Positions 10,055 to 22,700 of a stretch of DNA of 64,000 nucleotides are shown here, in pieces. This stretch comes from Selaginella moellendorffii. Lineage: Eukaryota; Streptophyta; Lycopodiopsida; Selaginellales; Selaginellaceae. The notes beneath the pieces were generated by a model. It saw nothing but the letters and a program-made list of their open reading frames with translations. It did not search any database and was not told the origin of the DNA. Location: NCBI RefSeq assembly GCF_000143415.4, contig NW_003314286.1:1089643-1153642 (forward strand), read 5' to 3'. The first letter of the stretch is position 1. Every line of letters begins with the position of its first letter. The position numbers were made by a program, and so were the translations under genes.

Positions 10055-11250
10055 GCTTGGAGCGATGGAGCAAACTGTGTATACTGTACAGGCTGCGAGT
10101 AAGGTACGTTACGCATTTCTCGCTTCTAGACTAAGTTCTTCTCTCGGTCTCACGCAGGTTTTTCTTTTCCTTCGTTTTTTTCAGCGATCGATCGATCAGG
10201 GAATTCTTTTGTTATCGTGTATAGTGAATGAGGGAAGAAAAATTTCCATCGAGTGATTGTATCTTTGTAACAGGATCGAAGTTTTGCTCGTCCGTCAAAC
10301 GAAATCTTTGTTCCTTCTCGAAAAGTGAAGTTGTTTGTTGCCAGGAACCCTAATTGAAAGGCTTGTGATACTACAAAATTAAGGTGTTTAAAACCTACAA
10401 AAATCATGCAAGGAGTGTGGGAACATGTGCAAATCTATTGCAAAGATACCATGAACATTGGCGTTGAGGAAAAAACAGCCATTCATCATGTTTTGAAGGT
10501 ACTTTCATGTTTGCTTTGTTTTGTTTTTTCCTCTCTATTGACTCTTTATCTGTTCTTAGCTTATTGAGGATGGCTTTATGAGAGAACTGAAGTGTCTGAT
10601 CCAAGAGTAAGTGAGGACTTAGCCAGTGTCAACGTTACAGCAGGAAACAAACTAGAGAATTTATCAGATATAAAACAGCTAGACACATAATCAGTCACAT
10701 GTCCATGTGAACGGTGAGGAGCTGACTGTGATAAAAGGTTAGCCCCAATGGATATTGACAGCTGTAAGGAGTTGGTAATCCTTGAACTCCTAACAAATTG
10801 ATTAGTGAGATGCATGAAGGGACTTGCAATGTATAAGACACTAGAGGTAAGTGATAGGCCTAGAGAGCAGATAGGTGAAGGACCTGGTAGTGTATAGGAG
10901 ACATCAGAGATAAGTGACAGTACAGAGACATGAACAGCATCAGTAAACCGCGCTAATAGTAAGCAGCAAGTCCAAAACTCGATTCATTGGGACCTGTCTG
11001 CCAAGCTGATTGTAACTGATATTTTGTATTTATTGCTTGATAACAGTGATCGAGTAATAATTCATTCACTTCTAGACATCAATTTAATTTGAGCCAAGGA
11101 ACCCAGTTAAAGGAGAAGTTCTATCAGCAATTGCAAAATTGGTTCAACTTCCAGCAGTTATAGCAATAGAAGAAACACCAAATGCTAGTAATTTCTAGTA
11201 GTTTTACAAGAATGTTCTATGTTTGATTTATAGTTTGGTGAAGGGGCTTG
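10055..11250. other. Gene-free stretch downstream of the BTB gene
   Basis: The first 350 bases are shared, inverted, with 18,415-18,620, so they belong to the BTB gene's transcribed or flanking region. The remainder (about 10,400-11,250) has many stops and contains a degenerate repeated phrase with AGATAAGTGA/AGGTAAGTGA at about 10,835-10,930, which looks like old repeat DNA. No gene was recognised. Confidence 0.45.
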
Positions 11251-14110
11251 TTGATGGTGCAAAGCGACAAGATCGATTATTTTATATCCACATTAATGAT
11301 ACATTAAAATTTCTATCTTTCTCTGCATTGACATAAGAGTACACTATTAACAAAACTATTTATAGGCTAATTTATGAACAAAATATACAATCGTGATAAA
11401 TAAAACAAAGTTGAAATGACAATAAGACTACCTTATAAATTTTCATACAAACTTACTAGTTTCGTAAATTTTATAATTTTAGAATAAAATTAGTTGCAGA
11501 ATTTTAATTTTTGTTAAAAATTAGTTCATTTTAATACAAATTTAAAAAAATTATTCACTTCTTACCACGTTTTTTCTTATTGAGCATGTTCAAGCAATTG
11601 CATTTACCATATAACCATTATTCTTGACAAAAACACAGATTTAAATTCTAGCAAATTATAATTATAATATCCTTATAAGGCAAACTTTATAGTGGTAATA
11701 AATTCTAATAATATAAGAAATAAATTTATTTAAAGTCATTTCTACTAATTTACAAATAAATTGAAATTTGGAACTTCGTTTACTTATCAATAATAAAAGT
11801 ATAGGAAAAAAAATTTAACTCAAATATATAAAAACAATATAGAGCACTTTTTCATCAAAAAGTCTCGTTAAGTAATCTACTTTAATTTTCATTTTTGAGA
11901 ATTACACTAAGATTATCAGTTTTTTAATTAGCTTTTATTGTCATCATAAATTTGTTAAACCAACTTAGCATATTCATACAGTTAACAGAACTAATGCTAT
12001 AAGATGAAGTTTTAAATAGATTTGCAATATGATAATTATGGTGATATATTAGATGTATCATATCTTCAATCACTTTCAATTAGCAATCTTATAAAATTTA
12101 TATATTCTGTTAAATTATATTTCACTAAAAGCCTAAAATATTAAGAGTAATATTTGTATGCTCAACTATAAACCTGTAATTTTTTCCTAAAGATGATTTT
12201 AATTTTTTATTTAAGTTTATCATATTTCTCCTTCTTTTTATAGTCAAGATGGAATTTTGACAAAGTTTTAACTTCTTCTTGAAAGAACACATCTTTATCA
12301 ACTATAAATATCAACTCTTTAAGTTTTTTATGGTAGTAACCAAATTATAAAATACTTATGATAGCCTTTATTTCATATACATTTTCAATTTATGTTGTCG
12401 TGTGTATTACTATATTTATAAAAACAGCTTGTTGATTCTCTAATATAAAGAACATTTAAACCATCAATAGAAAAATAAATAGAGTATATCTATAGCATTA
12501 CTACTAATGCTTATTAATCCATCATTTTATAGCTTAATCTATCACTATAGTTGAATTATATATTTATAAAGTAAAGGGATATTATAATTTAGCAATTCTT
12601 CATCATTTTACTTCTTAGAAAATGGTTTTGTCTTTGCAAATAATAGATAAATGCAAAAACAAATTAATATCATACTGGATATAGGAATAAGTATATTAAT
12701 TAGGGTTTAGATTCTTGTTTATATTTCAGAATGGATGGACCATATTCAAACTTAATGAATGATCCATATACTATACTATTATAAATAATGTATAACCTAG
12801 GTAAGTGTGTATTTACAAAAATTACACCATCCTCTTCTCCAAACGATGAAAAAATGATGATGGTGGAATATTTAAAGTTTTTGCCAGGCTATTATAGATT
12901 GTTACAAAAACTTGAAACTCCCAAAGAACCACCAATGTAACTATGAATAAAATAAAACTCAAAGCACAAGCACCAGTTGATTATAGAAATAATTATATAT
13001 CTAATAAATTTATCATGAACAATATTTTTTTATAAAATTACTAAAAATAAACTATATATAAGTGGGTGATAGCATTTTCAAAATTTAAATATTAAATTCA
13101 CAAAGAGTTTATACTATGCTATGTATTTATATCATTATCATAATTACTCATTGTACACTTTCATTCAAATGGTGATAAATATAATTTAAAAATTCTCTAA
13201 ATCTATTTGATAATTTGCTATGAAACTTGGTATGATATTTTAACTATTATATTAGTACAAATAATATTGAAATATTGTTCAAAGGTTTTTATAAAATACT
13301 TTAAAAAAAACACCATCTTTAGTAGCACTGAAATAGAAATTAATTTCCTTCAATAATTATAATTTTAATAAACAGAAATATTTATGTAATGGAACTGAGG
13401 ACTTATATTGAGTTTGTAGACTAATTTTAGACTCTTACAATTACTAGAATCATTAATTTATTACTCTCAAAAATACAATAACCAAAACTTTTGAGAAAAA
13501 TAATGATTTGTTGGAAATTAATTTAATTATAATTTATCTTAGAGTCTTGAAATTTTTAAATAAGAATTTTTAACAATTGAAATGAAGAACAACTATTAAT
13601 TTGGTGCCTTCTAATATAGTTTAGAGTGAAAACTACTAATCCACTATATTAATTAATTCTTGCAAAGATCAACTAGAGAATGTTCTTATAAGTATAAAAT
13701 TACCCTTAAGTACATCTAAAAGACGTTTATTTTAAAACTATTTAATGCATATTAAAATACAGAAACAAAAACCTTACAATCTGATATTCCGAATATCCCT
13801 CCCATAAAACCACCCATATAAAAAAAATTCTACTCAATATGGTATTGAACCACCCCTCAAATGCACAGACCATATTTGACACTATAGAAGTAAGTGACCT
13901 CCTTGGGTAGCTCTTGGAGTGGCGAGGTGGGGTTTCTCTCCAACTAAACAGATGTTTATAAAATTATAATTGGTTCCAAGTCGTTTTAATACTCATAATT
14001 TTCAAGTTTAGAATTTAAATCACTATGTACTCAATACAAAATTTTTAGAATTTATAAGAAATAACCATTCAAAACATTCAGCACCATTCTCTTTTTTTTC
14101 ACTCAAGTTA
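11251..14110. other. Very AT-rich, gene-free tract 1
   Basis: By eye the composition is strongly A+T, clearly richer than the gene blocks on either side, with short A and T runs and stops in all frames. No tRNA, transposase or other protein motif was recognised. The borders are gradual on the right, where a dinucleotide repeat starts at 14,133. Confidence 0.6.
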
Positions 14111-14130
14111 TCATGTTGTTGAATACAGTG

Positions 14131-14131
<1 letters not shown>

Positions 14132-14170
<39 letters not shown>

Positions 14171-14189
14171 CACACACACACACACACAT
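14132..14189. repeat. Compound microsatellite (CT)n-(AC)n
   Basis: An uninterrupted CT tract from about 14,132 runs to a CATA step near 14,168 and is then followed by an AC/CA tract to about 14,189. Compound tracts of this kind are prone to slippage and are often polymorphic. Confidence 0.95.
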
Positions 14190-15670
14190 AAATTCACAAG
14201 TAAAAACTTACATTTTCTTTTACCTAGTATGCAAAATATTTTGTCTAAATCAAACCTTAACAATAGCCCTACCTGTACAAAAAAGTCCAGCTGATCAAAT
14301 AGTGCGTTCTGGGATCATCTGAGGGCCTCAGGATTCCCTTTGATCACGTTGCAAAGACTTCTCAAGCTCAAGCTGAATCCGCTTCAAACGTAGTAGATAC
14401 GGGAACACCTTGTTGTACAACTGAAAAAGGTAAATCCATTGGAGAGTGTGCATAAGAGTATGGTGTGCTATATGCAACACTCGTACTTTCACAATGGGCC
14501 ATACACGAGGTGAAAATGTGGTAGAACTAAGATCTTCGTGGAAGTGGAAGAAGATGCACTGTCAATTGGATATGTAATGCCAAACAACTGGCTGTTGTCT
14601 TCCCTGGTTGCCAAAGACATGCATTGAAAGTCGAAAGAAAAAATCAAAACTTACTCTTGGTTGGTGGCATGGATTCAAAAAGCATCGTTCTCAACTGAGC
14701 TTGTGTTCTCCACAATCCTGGAGTGTGCTTGAGCATCTGCCATCACACTAGCAGTCATCAAACTTTTCTATGCTATATGGCAAGCACTAATGAACAAGTA
14801 ACCTTACTGCATTTTCAACTTTGATGAGATTGGGATCTGTCATGTTGTGTCTAAAAAGCGAGGAGAGTGGTTTATGCTGTAGCTACTAATGGAAGTAAGC
14901 TCCTGAATCACAACATTTAAAGGGGAAAACCAAGTAGGCTGGTTAGAGAGCTATGTGAGCAAGGAGGATCCATGCACATGGATGAGCAATAATGGGCTTG
15001 TCATCTCATGTGGCATCTCTTTAATAAATCTCATAGTGGTGAGGCTGTTGTGGAGAAGGCATTTGAGTTCATATTTCAGGCAGAGGGAATAAGATTACCA
15101 CATACCTCATACAACCTCTTGACATGAGTTACCTTCCAAGGTAAATATTTGTGCCAAGTACATGGAAGTAAGATTTGATAGCTGCACTCCCACAAAGATC
15201 TTAGTAGAAATAAAAAGACCAGAAGTGTTGAGATATGCAAAACCTTCAAAAACATGTATTATAACTCACTCCCATCCGGCCCAGGGTGTGGCCGGTGCCA
15301 GGGATAGGCAGCTAATGGTATGTTGGAAGAACACCTGGATCAACATCCTAGCACACATCTCCTTCACATTGAGGTTGCTAATTGAGAGGACCTGAGTTGT
15401 TCAACACTTTTGGTCAAAAGTGTAAATGTGGCAAAAGATATCACAGTGTTAAAGCATTGCATTTGGATCCTCATGCCTCCACTTGGGCTCAAAAACATGT
15501 ATTATTACTCCCACTTTTTACAGAAATTTTGCAAGATTAAAAAAACTACTTCAGCCATGAGCCTTATCGTGAGTTGTATATCAAATTTTCAAGAAACTGC
15601 AGTCAGTTCTCCGTTTGACAAAAGAAAATGAAAAAAGAGTTGGATTATCAATTCACAGAGAAGACCAGCG
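14190..15670. other. Gene-free stretch before the SDR pseudogene
   Basis: Moderate composition with no supported gene. The longest open frames are under 80 codons and show no family motif. The stretch has the scrambled look of decayed repetitive DNA, but I could not assign it to an element. Confidence 0.4.
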
Positions 15671-15676
15671 TTGGAT

Positions 15677-16596
15677 TCAAGGCAAAGTGTGACCACCATC
15701 TACGAGATAGATCTGGCCGGTCATATAAGACGAGTGCTCATCGCTCGCGAGAATGAGCACCAGAGTCAAGTCTGGAGATACTTGTCCGAAGCGGCGCAGT
15801 GGAACGATCTTGGCCGCTGCGTCGTGGACCCAGGCTTGATCGAGACCTTCAGTGATCTCCGATCGAAAGATCCCAGCTGCGAACTCGGATCTTAAACTTG
15901 CCAAGCTCCAAGGCCATGATCTACAAAAGGTTAGATCACGGAAGAAAGATCTGGGGCTGGTACCTGAGTCAAGCGATTGATCGCAGCCTTGGATGAACCG
16001 TATGCCGTCCCGCCGGGAAAAATGCCCCCGGATGATGCAAAGGAGGAGATATTGATGATCGAGCCGGGTTTCTTGGCAGCCACCATCCTCTTCGCGACAG
16101 CCTTGGAAACCAGCCATGTACCTCTCGTGTTCGTGTTAAAGGTTTTGTTCCAATCCTCTTCGTCCAACTCCAGAGGCGATTTTACAGGCCCTGTGAAGAT
16201 AAAAGAAAAAAAACTACTATCACAAGAGAGTCAACGAATCTTCACGGAAAAAAAAAAAAAAACAAGCGACGCGAGGGAATTTGCAAGCAAAAAACAGAGA
16301 CACAGAGAGAGAGAGAGAGAGTTGCCTCTAATGCCTGCATTGTTGATGAGCACGTCCACACCTCCAAAGAAACTCCACGCCCGATCAATGGCGGCATCGA
16401 TGGATCTCTCGCTTGCGCTCACATCCAGCTCCACAGCGCGCGCATCGTCGCGCCCGATCTCCTCGCACACCGATGCCAGCAGCTGCGCCCTCCGCGCAGC
16501 GAGCACCACCCGATAAGATCCATGCCGTGCGAACGCGATCGCGAATTCCTTGCCCAGCCCGGACGATGCTCCCGTGACCAAGACCACTCTCTCCAA
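15677..16596 (-). pseudogene. Broken copy of a short-chain dehydrogenase/reductase (SDR) gene
   Basis: Three exons (16,326-16,596; 15,964-16,190; 15,677-15,920) match the intact SDR gene at 30,847-32,015 almost codon for codon. The TGASSGLGKEF nucleotide loop, the NNAG motif and the C-terminal QIYLVDGGH are all still present. It has two lesions. The frame has no ATG: it begins at a TTG with a stop upstream, because the segment holding the start codon in the sister gene is missing. Exon 3 also lacks the 8 bases AAACGCCA, which shifts the frame at the RVNAIAAG motif and leads to an early TGA about ten codons later. The catalytic Tyr-x-x-x-Lys pair (YGSSK) lies before the shift. The first intron has a GC donor, as in the sister copy. 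An unseen upstream start exon could rescue the first lesion but not the second. Confidence 0.85.
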
Positions 16597-16909
16597 CCTA
16601 GAGTTTGGCTGTTAAATGCAAATTTCTATTTACAACCATTTCCCCCCTCGTTAGAAACAAAGGCATCGCAAATATTTGTGAAGAAACGAATGGTCATTTC
16701 TCTGCGAGTTCGCCACCACTTTGCTTGTTTTTTTCTTTTTTTTTTCTTCGTGCCCCTGTAGATGCCTGAATGATCATACTTACAAGCAGCTATCTATCAG
16801 GAAGAATGAAAGAACAAGGGATGAGGAAGAAGAAGAACATCAAAGTAAAATAGAACAACGAGGAGAAGCGAGAAGAAGATCGGCGACGAGAGAAAGAAGC
16901 GAGAGGATA
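16597..16909. other. Short intergenic stretch between SDR pseudogene and RMD5-like gene
   Basis: About 310 bases with T-rich and GA-rich runs. It contains the 3' untranslated region of the minus-strand E3 ligase gene. No gene was found. Confidence 0.45.
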
Positions 16910-18052
16910 TTAGAAGTGGATCTGCCGGCAATGGCTGGACGAGGCCTCCATGGGACAGTAGGGGCACTTGAAAGGCCGAGTGTTACCTTTGGCGAGCTTG
17001 ACGATGGACTGCTTGCACAAGACATGCCCGCAGGGGAGCAGCATCGGCGGGTTCTCGGCGGAGCTCTGGTCCCGCGACACCGGGCACGCGAAGATGGAGT
17101 GGAACTGAAACTCCTTGTCCAGCTCGATCTCCACCGGGAGCTGCTTCATCGCCTGCCACTCGCCCTTCTTGTTGCTCATCACCGACGAGAGCTTGAGCAG
17201 CGTCGGGAGAGCCTGCGACCCCGCCGAGAGCGTTACGTGCAGCGGGCTCTCGTATCCCTGTCCCAGGAGTCCGCAACACTCTCGAGTAAACTCCAGCGCC
17301 ACGCTCTCCCAGTGCGACGGCGCCAGCAGCTCCTTGTAAGGATTGGAGCCGACGTCGCGCGCGAAGTAGACCATGCACGCCATGAGCTTCTTGATCACTC
17401 CCAAATGATCCGGGAACTTGCCGAAGATCCTCCTCCCATACAGCAGCGCCTCCCATCTCCCGGCCTTGAGCAGCGTCTGGACGAACTCCAGCTGGTGGAG
17501 CTTAAACTCGAGCGAGGATCCCTTCTCTTTGAGCTCCTTGTGGTGTGACTTCGCCCACTCGATCGCCGGCTCCAAATTCTTGTTCCTCATGTGTTCCAGT
17601 ATCTGATACATCTCGAAGAATGGCAGCTTGAGCGCGGCGGCACCCTCGCTCTCCTGGGCCTCGCCGACGAAGCAGTCGCCCAGCTCGAACATCCCCTGCC
17701 GGTAGAAGTGGAGGGCGATGATCTGGTTGACGAGCCTGTGATCGAAGTCCATGTCCCTGTACGCCTTGGAGAGATCCGCGCAAAATTGCTTGTCCATCAC
17801 CTTTCCATACTTGCTGAGAGCCAAGTTCACCTCCTTCTGTGCCGACGAGAGCTGGTTCACGGCCGCCGTGAGCTTCGCCTGGAGCTCCGACAGCACCGCG
17901 CTGTGATCCACCACGTCGCCTTGATCCAGCTTGGACGCCGCCGCCTGGATCTCGTGCATGAACTTGTCGATCACATCCTCGGTCTTGGCGTACGAGAGCT
18001 TCTGCTTCTTTGTTACTCGATCGAATGCGTCTTGCATCGACGCGAGATCCAT
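16910..18052 (-). CDS. RMD5: RMD5/GID-type E3 ubiquitin ligase subunit (LisH-CTLH-CRA-RING)
   Basis: An intronless frame of 380 residues. RMD5 homologues form the catalytic RING pair of the GID/CTLH ubiquitin ligase. After an N-terminal helical region, the LisH segment (about 115-145, NQIIALHFYRQGMFELGDCF) and CTLH segment (FFEMYQILEHMRNKNLEPAIEWAKSHH) are well conserved. A CRA region follows (about 205-300), and the atypical RING ends the protein with LPCGHVLCKQSIVKLAK and FKCPYCP. The first cysteine pair of a classical RING is reduced to CPV, which is usual for RMD5-type domains. Length and domain order match the plant family. The start is a clear ATG (18,050-18,052), and the GC-rich codon use resembles that of the BTB gene. 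Confidence 0.93.
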   Translation of the reverse strand: MDLASMQDAFDRVTKKQKLSYAKTEDVIDKFMHEIQAAASKLDQGDVVDHSAVLSELQAKLTAAVNQLSSAQKEVNLALSKYGKVMDKQFCADLSKAYRDMDFDHRLVNQIIALHFYRQGMFELGDCFVGEAQESEGAAALKLPFFEMYQILEHMRNKNLEPAIEWAKSHHKELKEKGSSLEFKLHQLEFVQTLLKAGRWEALLYGRRIFGKFPDHLGVIKKLMACMVYFARDVGSNPYKELLAPSHWESVALEFTRECCGLLGQGYESPLHVTLSAGSQALPTLLKLSSVMSNKKGEWQAMKQLPVEIELDKEFQFHSIFACPVSRDQSSAENPPMLLPCGHVLCKQSIVKLAKGNTRPFKCPYCPMEASSSHCRQIHF

Positions 18053-18414
18053 TTTTGCTTCTCTTCTTTCCCTGCCCTGTTCTTCCTTCTATCCAATCCG
18101 CGATTCGATAGCGCCGGGGAGCTAAAGAATCCCTGGAAGCCAATCTTCTTCCCCTACCTAGAGAGAATCGAAATTAGGCTCTGCGGAGGCGCGGCGTCGC
18201 AATCCAGGGAAGCGATCCACTCACCCGTCCACGCGTCTCGCCGCCACCGCCATCTCGCGCCCCCGCTGCCCTATCGCGCCCACGCCAGGAACCCTAATTG
18301 CCCCACAAAACAAAGTCAGCCGCTCGACGATGGACGGTCCAAAACGCCGCGACACATGGTCATAAATTGGAGATTCGGACGACCCAGCCCAGTCCGTACT
18401 AAAAGAAGGTTCTT
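18053..18414. other. Upstream region of the RMD5-like gene
   Basis: About 360 bases including the minus-strand gene's leader and promoter. A telo-box-like GGAACCCTAATT lies at about 18,287-18,298. No other gene was seen. Confidence 0.4.
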
Positions 18415-18850
18415 TTCTTTTCGAGAAGGAACAAAGATTTTAAGCAAAACTTTGATCCTGCTACAAAGATATAGCTGCTTGTTAGTTTGTATTTACTCTA
18501 GCCTTGGACTTCTCAGAGTTCCCTGATCAATCGATCGCTAAAAAAAACGAAGCAAAAGAAAAACCTGCGTGAGATTGAGAGAACTTAGTCTAGAAGTTAC
18601 TTGCAGCCTGTACTCAATACAGTGCTCCACGCTCCAAGCTCAGGAGCGAAGCTCTCTCCCTCCAACGTCGTGGCGAAGCTCTCTCCCTAGCTCGGCGTCG
18701 AGGCAGCCATAGCCAGGCCGCCACCGTTGTGCTCTTTGTCCTGCCGAGTAGCTTGCAACACCAGCTCTTGAAAGCGTCGCTCAAGGCACGGAAAGTCTTC
18801 CTACTAACCGATCCAGATCTTAAACACCGTCACCACCACTGCGCTCAGTG
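18415..18850 (-). pseudogene. Inverted, broken fragment of the BTB/POZ gene 3' part
   Basis: Read on the minus strand, this stretch follows the BTB gene from about 9,815 into its 3' flank at about 10,320. Shared blocks include GTGTTTAAGATCTGGATCGG, GAGCGACGCTTTC, TGGCTGCCTCGACGCCGAGC and the 3' flank word TTCCTTCTCGAAAAG. It carries internal deletions relative to the parent and in-frame stops, for example GGT-TAG after the KIWI codons and GAGC-TAG in the tail. No functional domain remains. Confidence 0.88.
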
Positions 18851-19149
18851 AGAACAGAACCAAAGTTAGCAGCACGAAGAAATGTTTCAAGCACGTTCAT
18901 TGTGATGTGGCAATTGGCAAGTGACGTGCCATATCACTTGCCACATAGGCTCGCTTTCCACTTAATCATATTCTTTAATCTTCTTGTTTTTAGGGTTCTT
19001 GGCCTGATATGAATCAATGCTTGCTGTCACATCCTGCAAAGCAACCACGCCCTGCTTGAAGCGCCAAAGCCACTTTCTTGCGGCAAAGACCCCTGGAGTT
19101 GAATTTCTGGCTGGAGCATCTGGAGACTCCTGTTAGTCCTTATTCAAGC
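18851..19149. other. Short unassigned stretch before the copia remnant
   Basis: About 300 bases with an inverted phrase around CAAGTGACGTGCCATATCACTTG (about 18,928-18,950), which can pair with itself. No gene was seen; it may be part of the decayed retroelement that follows. Confidence 0.3.
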
Positions 19150-19735
19150 TGAAAAATGCTTTGGTGGTTTGGAGTACATGGAAACGTACTCACCAGTTGT
19201 GGAATGACCTCTGCCCGAGTAATCCTTGCATTAAGTATTAGAGCTACATCAAATGGATGTCAGCACAGCGTTCCTGGATGGCAAAGCTGACCGAGGATGT
19301 TTATGTTGCTCAACCGCCTGGCTACATCAAACCTGGTGAGGAACACCTTGTTTGTAAGCTGAATCGCGCCCTGTAAGGGCTCAAGCAGTCCTCACATGTT
19401 TGGTTTGAGCACATCGATGCTTTCTTCGAAAGCATTGGCTGTATTCCACTGGCTGTTGAAGGGAACGTGTTTGCTTGGATCGTGGCATTGTACGTGGACG
19501 ACTGTGTGCTTGGAAGTATTGCCCGATAGAGGATATGACTGCTAATATCCTCACCAAAGCACTGCATTGCGGTCTGTTTGAATGCCACCAAACTGCTCTT
19601 GGAGTGCGCTCTCCATCGCTGAGTGGGAGGGGCAGTTCATCCTTCACAGCTGATCAAGCCAAAGTGGGAAAGTCGAGTCTCGATCAGCACACCACGCGGC
19701 ATGTCCACGTGGAGAGTCGCATCTAGTGGTGTCCC
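19150..19735 (+). mobile_element. Decayed Ty1/copia retrotransposon fragment (reverse transcriptase to RNase H end)
   Basis: Reading across frames shows copia polyprotein landmarks in order: the ET(F/Y)SPVV block near 19,180, HQMDV-like TAFLDGK near 19,250-19,280, EDVYVAQPPGYIKPGEEH near 19,290-19,340, CKLNRAL..GLKQS near 19,355-19,390, then the catalytic YVDD at about 19,490-19,505. The frame then jumps directly to the RNase H tail KYCPIEDMTANILTKAL (about 19,515-19,565). The jump, internal stops and frame changes show a deleted, inactive remnant. No flanking long terminal repeats could be identified. Confidence 0.85.
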
Positions 19736-19739
19736 TTGA

Positions 19740-22700
19740 GTCATGTAAACATTTGAACACAATGACAGCGCTACCAATGTGGTAGAAGATTAGTGTGCCT
19801 CTTGACTAAAACTAAATGGAGAGGTAATATGTAATATGATTAAAAGAAAGTTTCTAATAATGGTGTAAGAATTGATAATATATAGAACATTCCATCCAGC
19901 TTATTAGGGAGCTTAAATTATTTTTTGGTCTATAGCATTTTAGTTTTAGCTAAAACATCCTAATTAAAATAATTGTTCTATAGTGGGGCAAACAACTTGA
20001 TGTATATATTGATTGTGCTATAGCACAAAGAAATTTAGGGTGAAATTGAATTGGAGACATTCTTCTAAATCATGATAAACATTGATCAAATATGAAGTTA
20101 TGGTGATGATTCTAGGAAGAAGCCTAAGAGTCAATACACAACAAACATATTCCTCCAAAAACTTGTATCATGGATAATGAGTACACCATTACTTTTAAAT
20201 TGAAAATTGATTTCAAGTTATTTATTTAAATATAATCTATTGTTTGGATTTACTCAAATTTTAATCAATCAATATTATGGTTCTCATTTTTTGATAGTTG
20301 AATTTTTTTTTAATATAGTGTAAAAATTAATAGACTGTTAGATTTATTGAAATATATAACACAAAAAGTTTTAAAAAATATTAAAGAGTATTTAATAAGA
20401 GAACAAGTATATACATAAATAAAATTGAAATATTCTTAATTTAAATTTATTTTTCTAACTATATAAATTTTATCTTAGATATACTTAGTAATAAGTGAGA
20501 TAAATTGAAATTAATAAATTCTTAATATTAAAAGTTAATTTAAAATTTGAAAAATTTAATTATAGCTTTAAACAATAAAAAACTAAGAAGATAAGGGTTT
20601 TGTATTATTTTTAAAAGTTTTATTTCCAAGTTATGATCTGGATTTATCATATGTTTCACAAAATAAAATATAAAGGTTTTCATGATAGCAAATATGCTAT
20701 ATAGGTTTTATCAATGTATGATGGCTCTACTAACATCATATTAAATCTCATGGATAAAGACATCCACAACATATTACTTGGGGTAAAGTTTATTGTATTG
20801 AAAATTTCTGATATAAAGAAAAAATTAAACATGTATTGTATATAAGTTATTTCTCTTAACAGAGAAAATATATTATAACATTATATTAAGAATTTAATAT
20901 GTTTATATACTTAATTTTATAAGTATAGCATTTAAATTTGATAGAAAATATTATTTTTATATCAAAATTAATGTTTTCATATTTTTAGTGTGTTTTGTAA
21001 TTTCCATTACACTAATTATACTTTAATTGCATCAAGAACACTTTTATTTTTTATAATTTAAAAATTTACTACTTTATTTGTGATTGTGAGTATATGGAAT
21101 TTGCATCTTATATGATGCATTTATTTATTTTAGGGACAATTGTAAATTTTTCTATAAATACATTAATAAATTTGTATGAGTATAATTATCTTTTACTCTT
21201 AAAATAATATTACAAAATGCTCTTTAAAGTTGAAATTCCTAACTTTTTTCCTTAACTACATTTCTTTCACATAAAGCTTTATTGCAAATACTAAATAATA
21301 AAAATGACACTAATGTTCATTCCTAGAAAATAAAAAGTTTAAGATGAATTACATTCAGATTAAGAAAATCTAGATAATAGTTTTATTTTTTGACTTAAAT
21401 AAATATTTTGTTCAGAAAAATATTTTATTTTTTGGATTACTTTTAATTATGAACTATATGATGATGTGAATATTGAACAATCATTTTACTTAAAAAAATA
21501 TTTAAATCTTTTTTTAAAATATTAATACCATATTTAGTACAAGACAACTTTAATGACTTAGTAAATAATATAATAGGTTAATATTTCTCAATAATATGCT
21601 AGAATAATAATTTAGAGTTTACTTTGATATACCAAAAAATTAAATACTAAAAGAGAGGAAAACATTGGGTAAAATAATTTATAATTTTTCTAGAAAACTT
21701 TATAAGTTAAGAATATATATTAAGTTTTTCTTATAATTGATGAACACTTAAGAAGTTTATTTAGGATAAAAATAGCTTATATTTTACCAATATAACCATG
21801 ATATTTTACCTATCTAACTATAGTAGGCCAAAAGATTTACAATTATCATTTTTCTTAATTAAAATCTATGAAGTCCAAGTGTTAGTGTAATGAGATTTTG
21901 ATAGTTATTGGAGTGGTTTCAATTTGAATCACTTTCTCTTGTATATAAGCTAAGTTTTAATATGCACATTTCTATATTCTATTTACATATTCCATGCACT
22001 CACATTAGTGGAAATAAGAGGCAACTTTAATTGTCCTTAAGAAGTTTAAATTTGGGATTTTGGTTTATATTTAACTTTTGCATAATTTAGATCTCCCTTT
22101 CTTTATAGCTTTTTTAATTTCTTTTTTTTTTTTTTGCTTTTTCCTTTTCATTCATCTTTATAGTAGAGTAGCAAAGTCTTCTCCTTTGACTCTAGAGTAG
22201 TAGTTAGTGTAGTTTCTTGATGATATACAATTGCAATTGAACAATTAAACTCAATTGATGGCATTATTCACGGCACATATTATAGCTTCTCTTACTCTTA
22301 TTGCCAATCCTCATGTTTCTCTATAATTCTTTTTTGAGAATTTTGGGGATGATGTGTACTATTGATTTAATCATTTCATGATGATTGCCATATATCATTT
22401 TTGTGATAATGCTTGGCATTTATATAAGTTTCTGATGTGTCTCCAAAGGACGGCATTGCAATGTTCTACGTGTTTAAAGATGTCCAGAAAAATGCTCCAA
22501 TCCACACAAGTGGCTACACTCAAACTATTTTACCATACTAACGATTGAGATGATGCTTTCCAACAATTATATCATCTTTGTCAATGATTATTTAAGTTGG
22601 TGATGCAATTTGGTATTTGTTTCTAATTTCATGCGGAGCCAATTATGTTGGAATAAATTAAGTTGGGAATGTTGTGACTAACACTTTGTTAAGATTTTGA

